From REEB95 sp963762425 (lineage in GTDB: Bacteria; Pseudomonadota; Alphaproteobacteria; ATCC43930; CGMCC-115725): a stretch of DNA of 19,822 nucleotides. The DNA is taken from contig CAVXKY010000006.1 of NCBI GenBank assembly GCA_963762425.1, positions 1 through 19,822 on the forward strand, given 5' to 3'. The notes below the pieces were generated by a model. The model saw only the letters and a list, made by a program, of their open reading frames with translations. It searched no databases and was not told the DNA's origin. Of the stretch, positions 14,140 to 19,822 are shown piece by piece (within the stretch, counting starts at the first letter, position 1; each line of letters starts with the position of its first letter). The translations under genes and the position numbers were made by a program.

Positions 14140-16409
14140 CGGTGATTGCCAAATCCGGTCAGGTCGGGCGTTCGCTGCCGCGCGTCGAGGGCCGCGCCAA
14201 GGTCACAGGATTCGCCGAATACATCCACAATCTGCGCCTGTCCGGCATGCTGCACGCCAAGATCTTCCGCAGCCCGATCGCGCATGGCCGCATCCGGTCG
14301 ATCGACACCGCGGCGGCGAAAGCGTGTCCCGGCGTCTTTGCGGTCTTCACCAGCGACGATGTCCGCCGGGTCATTCCCAACCCCTATTACGGCCCGGCCT
14401 TCCACGACCAGCCGATCCTGGCGATCGACAAGGTGCGGCACATCGGCGAACCAATGGCCGTGGTCCTGGCCGAAGACCCGCATGTGGCCGAGGAAGCGGC
14501 GCGGCTCATCGTTGCCCAATTCGATGAATTGCCGGCGGTGATGGACGAGGTCGAGGCGGTTTCGTCCAAGACCGTCGTCCACGACGTGCTCAAGCCGGCG
14601 GGAACTTTTCCCGATCTCAAGCATCTCGAAGGCCGCAAGGGCACCAACGTGGCGCTCGATTTCCAATTGCGGCGCGGCGACGCCAAGAAAGCATTTGTCG
14701 AGGCGGCGCATGTCTTCGAACACACCTTCCGCACCCAGCAGGTGATGCATACGCCTTTGGAGCCGATGGTGTCGGTTGCCGAGGCGGGCGAGGACCGGCT
14801 CACCATCCACACCGCTTCGCAAAGCCCGTCCTTCGTCCGCATCGAGATAGCGCGGCTCTTGGGCTGGCCGGAGAACCGCGTGCGCGTCAAGACCGCCTAT
14901 CTCGGCGGCGGCTTCGGCGCCAAGCTTTATATCAAGCTGGAAGCGTTGGCGGCGGCGCTGGCCTTGTTGGCGCGGCGGCCGGTGAAGGTCTCGCTCGGCA
15001 TGGACGAGCAGTTCTTCACCATCACCAAACACCCCTCGACATTCCGCATCAAGAGCGCGGTCGACCAGCAGGGGCGCATCACCGCGCGCGAATGCGAGGT
15101 GTGGTGGAACGGCGGCGCCTATGCCGACATTGGTCCGCGCGTGACCCAAAAATCGGGCTTCACGGCGGCCGGCCCCTACGACATCGACAATGTGCAGATC
15201 AATTCCTATGCGCTTTACACCAACCGGCCGCCGGCCGGCGCCTTGCGCGGCTTCGGCATTCCCCAGCTGGTCTGGGCCTATGAAAGCCACACCGATCTGA
15301 TCGCGCGCGCGTTGAAAATCGATCCGCTCGAATTCCGCCGCAAGAACATCCTGCGCGAAGGCCGGCCCCAGGCCACCGGCACGGCGATGAAGGACGCCGC
15401 CATCGAACTGGTGCTCGAGCGTATCGCCGCGCGGCTCGACTGGCAGAAGCCGTTCGACCGCGGCACCAGTACGGTGAAGCGCGGGCGCGGCCTGGCCGTG
15501 GGGTTCAAGGCCTCGATCGCGCCCACCACCTCGGTCGCGATCGTCAACCTCTATGCCGACGGCAGCTGCGGGCTTTATTGCAGCACGGTCGATATGGGCC
15601 AGGGCTCGGACACCATCATGGCGCAGATCGCCGCCGAGGCGCTGAATCTTCCGGCCGAGTCGGTGAAGGTGGTGCATCCGGATACCGACGTCACGCCCTA
15701 TGACATGGCGACGCTCGGCTCGCGCTCGACATATCACATGGGCCATGCGGTGCGGCTCGCCGCCGAGGATGCGCGCGCCAAGATCGAGGCGCTGGCGGCG
15801 GAGCTGGGCCTGCCGCGCGGCAGCAACGTGCCTTTGGCCGAGCTCTTCCGCAAGAAATACGGCATGCAGGCGGGCAACATCGTAGGCACCGGCAGCTTCG
15901 TGCCGAGCTATGCCTCGCCCGACCACGCCACCGGCCTCACGCCCAACGCCACGCCGTTCTGGATGGTGGGCGGCACCGGCGCCGAGGTGGAGGTCGACAC
16001 CGAAACCGGCCAGGTGCGGGTACTCCGGCTCATCAACGTCGCCGATCTCGGCAATCCCATCAACCCGAAGATCGTCGAGACCCAGCTTTCCGGCGGCGCG
16101 ATCATGCAGCTGGGCTTCACCCTGATGGAGAAGATGGAATTCCGCGACGGCCAGCTGCTCAATCCCTCGCTCGCCGATTACAAGATTCCCGGGATGCGCG
16201 ACCTGCCCGCGCGGATCGAGAACGAAGCGGTGGCGACGGTGCAGCACAGCGGACCCTATGGCGCGAAAGGCGTGGGCGAGAGCGCGACCTTCGGCGTCTC
16301 GCCGGCCATCGCCAACGCCATCGACGACGCGGTCGGCGTGCGCCTGATGGAATTGCCGATGACGGCCGATGCGGTTTACGCCGCGTTCGAGCGGGGGAAA
16401 AAGACATGA
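14136..16409 (+). CDS. Molybdopterin-binding (large) subunit of a xanthine-dehydrogenase-family hydroxylase (757 aa)
   Basis: The catalytic subunit, which inserts a water-derived oxygen at an electron-poor carbon using molybdopterin-cytosine-type cofactor. The N-terminal domain starts RVEGRAKVTGFAEYIHN. Cofactor and active-site segments are GGGFGAK (residues 257-263), LRGFG (370-374), MGQGSD (487-492) and YGAKGVGES with the expected catalytic E715. Length and motif order are those of a complete enzyme. The LRGFG loop does not carry the AYXCSFR signature of true aerobic CO dehydrogenase, so CO is an unlikely substrate; aromatic, N-heteroaromatic or aldehyde substrates are more likely. It is coupled by ATGA to both the FAD subunit and the [2Fe-2S] subunit (16406-16409). 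No maturation gene (XdhC/CoxD-type) lies in the window. Confidence 0.94.
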   Translation: MTVIAKSGQVGRSLPRVEGRAKVTGFAEYIHNLRLSGMLHAKIFRSPIAHGRIRSIDTAAAKACPGVFAVFTSDDVRRVIPNPYYGPAFHDQPILAIDKVRHIGEPMAVVLAEDPHVAEEAARLIVAQFDELPAVMDEVEAVSSKTVVHDVLKPAGTFPDLKHLEGRKGTNVALDFQLRRGDAKKAFVEAAHVFEHTFRTQQVMHTPLEPMVSVAEAGEDRLTIHTASQSPSFVRIEIARLLGWPENRVRVKTAYLGGGFGAKLYIKLEALAAALALLARRPVKVSLGMDEQFFTITKHPSTFRIKSAVDQQGRITARECEVWWNGGAYADIGPRVTQKSGFTAAGPYDIDNVQINSYALYTNRPPAGALRGFGIPQLVWAYESHTDLIARALKIDPLEFRRKNILREGRPQATGTAMKDAAIELVLERIAARLDWQKPFDRGTSTVKRGRGLAVGFKASIAPTTSVAIVNLYADGSCGLYCSTVDMGQGSDTIMAQIAAEALNLPAESVKVVHPDTDVTPYDMATLGSRSTYHMGHAVRLAAEDARAKIEALAAELGLPRGSNVPLAELFRKKYGMQAGNIVGTGSFVPSYASPDHATGLTPNATPFWMVGGTGAEVEVDTETGQVRVLRLINVADLGNPINPKIVETQLSGGAIMQLGFTLMEKMEFRDGQLLNPSLADYKIPGMRDLPARIENEAVATVQHSGPYGAKGVGESATFGVSPAIANAIDDAVGVRLMELPMTADAVYAAFERGKKT

Positions 16410-16897
16410 GCGCGAGCCCGCGGCGGATCACCTTTACCCTCAATGGCGCGGCGGTCTCGGCCGAGGTTGCGACCCACGAGACGTTGCTCGAGGTTCTGCG
16501 CGAGCGGTTCTCGCTGTTTGGCGCGCGCGAGAGTTGCGGCCAAGGCCTGTGCGGCTGCTGCACCGTGCTGGTCGACGGCCGCGCGGTCTCGGCCTGCCTC
16601 GCTTTCGCTTGCTTGGCCGATGGCGCACGCATCGAAACCATCGAGGGTCTCGACCGGACGGGCGGGCTCGATCCGGTGCAAGAGGCGTTCCTGGAATGCG
16701 GCGCCTTCCAATGCGGTTTCTGCACGCCCGGATTCGTCTTGATGGCCAAGCAGTTACTGGACGAGCACCCGGCGCCCAGCGAAGACGAGATTCGCCACTA
16801 TCTTTCTGGTAATCTTTGCCGTTGCGGCGCTTATCCGGAAATCATCGAGGCCGTGAAAGTCGCCGCACGCAAGCGGAAGGGCACGTCGCCCTCATAA
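16406..16897 (+). CDS. [2Fe-2S] (small) subunit of a xanthine-dehydrogenase-family hydroxylase (163 aa)
   Basis: It carries two iron-sulfur clusters that take electrons from the molybdenum centre to FAD. The plant-ferredoxin-type cluster is held by C44, C49, C52 and C64 (CGQGLCGCCTVLVDG...SAC), with an additional C51 beside the third ligand. The C-terminal helical domain has C103 and C106 (CGFC) and C138 and C140 (CRC). Length is typical. The start overlaps the large-subunit stop by ATGA. A 25-bp gap with its own ribosome-binding site then separates it from the second MFS gene. No signal peptide, so the complex is cytoplasmic. Confidence 0.94.
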   Translation: MSASPRRITFTLNGAAVSAEVATHETLLEVLRERFSLFGARESCGQGLCGCCTVLVDGRAVSACLAFACLADGARIETIEGLDRTGGLDPVQEAFLECGAFQCGFCTPGFVLMAKQLLDEHPAPSEDEIRHYLSGNLCRCGAYPEIIEAVKVAARKRKGTSPS

Positions 16898-16906
16898 CCG
16901 CGCAAC

Positions 16907-16915
16907 AGGGGAGGA
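16907..16915 (+). promoter_or_regulatory. Strong ribosome-binding site of the second MFS transporter
   Basis: AGGGGAGGA ends seven bases before the ATG at 16923, so this gene does not depend on coupling to the small subunit. Confidence 0.7.
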
Positions 16916-16922
16916 AATTGTC

Positions 16923-18260
16923 ATGAGCATCAATGCCGCCGCCGCAAGTCCGTGGTATCGCTCGCTCAACCGCAGCCAGTGGAACACGCTGTTTGCGGCC
17001 AATCTGGGCTGGCTGTTCGACGGCTATGAGGTCTATGCGCTGATTCTGACGGTCGGCGTGGCGCTTCATCAGCTGCTCGACCCGAGCCAATACGGACAGA
17101 TCCCGTTTTATGCCGGGGCGACCATCGCCATCACGCTGTTCGGCTGGGGCGTCGGCGGCATGATCGGCGGCGTGCTCGCCGATTATATCGGCCGCAGGCG
17201 CACCATGATGCTGGCGATTCTGGCCTATTCGCTGATGACCGGCTTGAGCGCGCTGTCGTGGAGCTGGCTCTCCTTCGCGCTGCTGCGCTTCGTGGTCGGC
17301 GTCGCCATCGGCTCGGAATGGGCGACCGGCGCGTCGATCACCGCCGAGCTGTGGCCCGACAAGGCGCGCGGCAGGGGCGCGGGATTGATGCAATGCGGTC
17401 TCGGCATCGGCTTCTTCACCGCCTCGCTGGTGTGGGTGTTCGTCAGCCCCCATGGCCCCGATGCGTGGCGCTACATGTATCTGATCGGGATATTGCCCGG
17501 CCTGTTCACGTTGTGGATCCGGCGCGGCATTCCCGAATCGCCGGTGTGGGAGCGCAGCAGCGAACGCCGCAAGGCGGCGGTGGCGCGCAAAAAGCGCGGC
17601 GACCGGCTCGATGCGGCCGATCACGGGTTGACCCGCTTCACTTTGGCCGAGCTGTTCGCCGATCCGAAAGTCCGCGGGCGGCTGCTGATCCTGTTCCTGA
17701 TGTCGTTGACGACCACGCTCGCCTGGTGGGGCATCTCGAGTTTCGTTCCGCCCTATGTCGCCTCGGTCGCGGCCAAGGCCGGCCTGCCCGGGCCGGTTTG
17801 GGCGGGCTATACCGGCATGGCCTACAATCTCGGCGCCATCGCCGGCTATATAAGCTTGGGATTCTTCGCCGATGTGGTGGGGCGCAAGCCGGTGGTGATG
17901 GTGTTCTTCGCCGCGGCGCTGGTCATGACGCCGGTGCTGTTCCTGTGGACCAGCGATCTCAACCTGCTGCTGCTTGCGGCCTGTGTGAACGGCTTCTTCA
18001 CCCTGGGACAATATTCCTGGATGCCGGTGTGGTTGCCGGAACTGTTCCCGACCCGGGTGCGAGCGACCGGCCTCGCTTTCGTCTTCAACACGCCGCGCTT
18101 CATCGCCTGCCTCGGGCCGCTGACCGCCGGCGCGCTGATCGCCAATTTCGGCGGTTTCGGCAACACGGCGGTGACCATCAGCCTGATCTACGTGCTGGGC
18201 TTCTTCGCCACGCTCTTCCTGCCCGAGACCAGGGGCAAGCCGCTGCCGGAGAATATCTAG
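16923..18260 (+). CDS. MFS transporter, metabolite:H+ symporter-like (445 aa)
   Basis: A second full-length 12-helix MFS protein. Helix 1 contains LFDGYEVYAL (D33, E36), a variant of the DGYD motif of the upstream transporter, and motif A is ADYIGRRRT (86-94). IPESPVWERS precedes a basic central loop, and the second half has LWLPELFPTRVRATGLAF-like sequence. The two transporters are clearly different proteins, not recent duplicates, because their sequences diverge outside the motifs. Placement directly after the hydroxylase genes suggests uptake of a second substrate or export of a product. It is the last gene of the operon: the next gene is on the opposite strand and the stops are 15 bp apart, with no obvious terminator hairpin between them. 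Confidence 0.9.
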   Translation: MSINAAAASPWYRSLNRSQWNTLFAANLGWLFDGYEVYALILTVGVALHQLLDPSQYGQIPFYAGATIAITLFGWGVGGMIGGVLADYIGRRRTMMLAILAYSLMTGLSALSWSWLSFALLRFVVGVAIGSEWATGASITAELWPDKARGRGAGLMQCGLGIGFFTASLVWVFVSPHGPDAWRYMYLIGILPGLFTLWIRRGIPESPVWERSSERRKAAVARKKRGDRLDAADHGLTRFTLAELFADPKVRGRLLILFLMSLTTTLAWWGISSFVPPYVASVAAKAGLPGPVWAGYTGMAYNLGAIAGYISLGFFADVVGRKPVVMVFFAAALVMTPVLFLWTSDLNLLLLAACVNGFFTLGQYSWMPVWLPELFPTRVRATGLAFVFNTPRFIACLGPLTAGALIANFGGFGNTAVTISLIYVLGFFATLFLPETRGKPLPENI

Positions 18261-18275
18261 CCGGGTATCTCGGCG

Positions 18276-18968
18276 TCACCGCGACAGATCGGCCGAGACG
18301 TATTCGGGCTGGCTGAGGCTGCGCGTCAGGTGGAAATCGATCAGGCTGTTGCCTTGCTCGATCTCGAAGGCCACCGGCGCGCCGCCATCGTCCATCCAGA
18401 CGATGTCGTGCTTGCGGCCGATGATGTCGTATCGGTGAAGCTTGAGATCCGCGCCGTCGATGGTGACGTCGACCTGCCCGCTATCGTTGACGCTGACGGG
18501 AAAGAACTCGCCGGTCTTGGTCGACATCATCACGTCGGATTCGAACACCTTGAGCGACCAGGGATTGGAAGGATGGACGTTCGCCGGCGCGGTGAAGACG
18601 CCATCGGACGTGGTGATGACGAAGTTATTGCCTTGCGCCTCGCCACGGACTTCGAGATCGACGCCGTTCGTGGTGGTGACGCCTTTGAAAGCGATCATGC
18701 GGTTGCCGAGCCACCGCTCGGTGCGCTCCGCTTCCTGCCGGAACACGACGATGCCGAGCAGCTTGACCACGACATGCAGCTCGGTCGTCACTTCGGTCTT
18801 GTCGCCGATCTTGTCGATGATGTTGGTATAGCTGCCGACATCGCCGAAGGTCGGATGGACGATCCGGTATTCGTAGATTTGCCGCGAGGCGTTGGCGGAT
18901 AGCGGAAAAAGCGCCGCTGTCGCGCCAAGGATCGCGGCACAGGCAAAAATAATGCGTGACCGATTCAT
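18276..18968 (-). CDS. Secreted DUF6134-like protein (230 aa)
   Basis: The ATG at 18966-18968 opens a signal peptide, MNRSRIIFACAAILGATAAL...SANA, cleaved before SRQIYEY, so the protein is exported to the periplasm. The mature part is predicted mostly beta: YRIVHPTFGDVGSYTNIID, EVTTELHVVVKLLGIVVFRQEAERTERW, KHDIVWMDDGGAPVAFEIEQ. This pattern matches proteins I associate with DUF6134, whose function is unknown; the repeated strand pattern is lipoprotein- or beta-sheet-like. No cysteine lipobox is seen. It converges on the MFS operon and diverges from the Mpo1-like gene with 208 bp between. That gap holds nothing I can name beyond presumed promoters. Confidence 0.75.
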   Translation of the reverse strand: MNRSRIIFACAAILGATAALFPLSANASRQIYEYRIVHPTFGDVGSYTNIIDKIGDKTEVTTELHVVVKLLGIVVFRQEAERTERWLGNRMIAFKGVTTTNGVDLEVRGEAQGNNFVITTSDGVFTAPANVHPSNPWSLKVFESDVMMSTKTGEFFPVSVNDSGQVDVTIDGADLKLHRYDIIGRKHDIVWMDDGGAPVAFEIEQGNSLIDFHLTRSLSQPEYVSADLSR

Positions 18969-19176
18969 GACCGCCCCGTTCGCACGCCGACATTTTACAC
19001 GAAGTGCCGCGCCGGGGGTAGCGGGGACAGGCCGGTCCGGACGGTCTTCGGAAATTCCACCGTTTTGCCGCCACCCCGATTGTGAGCCGGTTTTTGGCCA
19101 TTTAAGGGAATGCCGGTGGCGCGAAAGTGACTTCTCGGTCGCGCCCTCTGGCCTAGAATAACGGCGGCAGGCAGCG

Positions 19177-19554
19177 ATGGTCCGGGGCAAGAACCATTCA
19201 CATGGCGGCGGCGGCAGGGATGCCGCCGCTTATGACGATTTTTGGCGCTTCTACCTGCGCGCCCACGCCAATCCGAGCCTGCGCATCTGGCATTATTTCG
19301 GCACGGCACTGGCGGTGTGCGCGTTGTGCGGACTGGCCGCGACGGCAAGCGGCTGGTTCCTCGTTTTGGCGGTCGGCGGCGGCTATGGACCGGCCTGGAT
19401 CAGTCATTTTTTCATCGCGCAAAATCGCCCGGCGACTTTCGATCACCCGCTATGGTCGCTGATCAGCGATTTCCGCATGTTCTGGCTCTGGCTCGCCGGC
19501 GGACTCGACAGCGAACTGGCCAAGGCGGGCGTGCCGGTTCGCCGCCAGCGGTGA
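19177..19554 (+). CDS. Mpo1/DUF962-like small membrane protein (125 aa)
   Basis: The family signature is clear: FWRFYLRAHANPSLRIWHYFGT, then GYGPAWISHFFIAQNRPATFDHPLWSLISDFRMF. The conserved histidines H39, H77 and H90 correspond to the Fe(II)-binding set of yeast Mpo1, an enzyme that shortens 2-hydroxy fatty acids by alpha-oxidation; the activity of bacterial members is mostly inferred. Two hydrophobic spans (about 40-68 and 94-108) suggest the inner membrane. The start at ATG 19177 has only a weak ribosome-binding site, and the first 18 residues are poorly conserved and Gly/His-rich. No operon partner is evident. Confidence 0.85.
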   Translation: MVRGKNHSHGGGGRDAAAYDDFWRFYLRAHANPSLRIWHYFGTALAVCALCGLAATASGWFLVLAVGGGYGPAWISHFFIAQNRPATFDHPLWSLISDFRMFWLWLAGGLDSELAKAGVPVRRQR

Positions 19555-19577
19555 ATACCGTCATCTTCTCATTTTCG

Positions 19578-19600
19578 CCATAAATCACTTATACTTATGG
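19578..19600. promoter_or_regulatory. Inverted repeat around a -10-like element
   Basis: CCATAA (19578-19583) and TTATGG (19595-19600) are complementary and flank TATACT (19590-19595, sharing one base with the right arm), one mismatch from the sigma-70 -10 consensus. It lies 44 bases before the last gene. I see no convincing -35 element. An operator-promoter overlap is possible. Confidence 0.3.
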
Positions 19601-19643
19601 TTTGAGGGCCCAAAAGAGGCCTGTCCGCAAGCATGGGGGCTTG

Positions 19644-19822
19644 ATGTTGGATTCGTATCTGGACAGCCACGGCGATGCGCCGTGGTCGATGAAGGACATC
19701 CCCTATCACACGCTCGACCGCGAGATGGTGCGGGACGACGCGCTGCTCCTCTATATCATCGCCTCCGCCTCTTTCATCGAGATCACCTCGGACCACTACA
19801 CCAGGAACCTGATCGCCTTCTT
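19644..19822 (+). CDS. N-terminal part of an unassigned protein (59 codons, runs off the window)
   Basis: The ATG at 19644 is preceded by a GGGGG run (19635-19639) with fair spacing, and the frame is open to the window end. The visible sequence begins MLDSYLDSHGDAPWSMKDIP and continues with YHTLDREMVRDDALLLYIIA and SASFIEITSDHYTRNLIAF. Third-position GC bias agrees with coding. I believe similar N-termini exist in alphaproteobacteria but cannot assign a function; an acidic helical, possibly ferritin-like, metal-binding protein is one thought suggested by the E/D/H spacing. Confidence 0.6.
   Translation, partial: MLDSYLDSHGDAPWSMKDIPYHTLDREMVRDDALLLYIIASASFIEITSDHYTRNLIAF

Noticed and set aside
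14061..16247. A 728-codon open frame antisense to the molybdopterin subunit
   Set aside because: It is the mirror of a clearly real gene in GC-rich DNA, has no family motifs, and has abnormal His/Arg/Gly-rich composition.
13267..16897. Aerobic CO dehydrogenase (coxMLS)
   Set aside because: The gene order and fold fit, but the AYXCSFR active-site signature is absent from the large subunit.
16842..18011. A 389-codon antisense frame over the second MFS gene
   Set aside because: Shadow of a complete transporter; Gln/His/Arg-rich with no recognisable domain.

Overview
The window reads as a high-GC alphaproteobacterial chromosome segment. The basis is strong GC bias at third codon positions, many long antisense shadow frames, ATGA-type gene overlaps, and gene families typical of Rhizobiales and Rhodospirillales-like bacteria. 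No taxon marker (rRNA, ribosomal protein) is present, so this placement is inferred from style only. I see no tRNA, rRNA, CRISPR array, insertion sequence, integrase or transcription-factor gene.

Left part (1-7221), damaged. A cyclopropane-fatty-acid synthase-like gene (271-1517, +) is recognisable along its whole length but switches frame more than ten times. It faces a short-chain dehydrogenase (1555-2281, -) with about four frameshifts. A secreted one-heme cytochrome c-family protein (2397-3554, +) is cut by a single in-frame TAA. Two intact genes follow: an unassigned conserved protein (3612-4466, -) and a Rieske-flavodoxin fusion (4614-5729, +). An aldehyde dehydrogenase (5745-7221, -) carries one extra base. 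Lesions are densest at the left edge and thin out rightwards, which suggests low-quality sequence near a contig end, although real decay is possible.

Middle minus-strand operon (10897 down to 5745). In order: an alpha/beta-hydrolase-fold protein whose nucleophile serine is replaced by glycine; a 66-residue membrane protein; a 35-residue membrane peptide coupled to it by an ATGA overlap; a six-helix ferric-reductase-like membrane protein fused to a Rieske domain; a DadA/PuuB-like FAD oxidoreductase; and the aldehyde dehydrogenase. Together they look like an oxidation module with a membrane electron-transfer branch.

Right plus-strand operon (11089-18260). In order: an aromatic-acid-type MFS transporter; an alpha/beta hydrolase with an intact triad; the FAD, molybdopterin and [2Fe-2S] subunits of a xanthine-dehydrogenase-family molybdenum hydroxylase; and a second MFS transporter. 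The hydrolase and the three hydroxylase genes are chained by ATGA overlaps. The two operons diverge from a 191-bp intergenic region holding three perfect inverted repeats. My inference is a catabolic locus: uptake of an aromatic or N-heteroaromatic acid, Mo-dependent hydroxylation, hydrolytic steps, then amine/aldehyde oxidation. The substrate cannot be read from the sequence.

Right edge. A secreted DUF6134-like protein (18276-18968, -), an Mpo1/DUF962-like small membrane protein (19177-19554, +), and the start of an unassigned gene that runs off the window (19644 onward).
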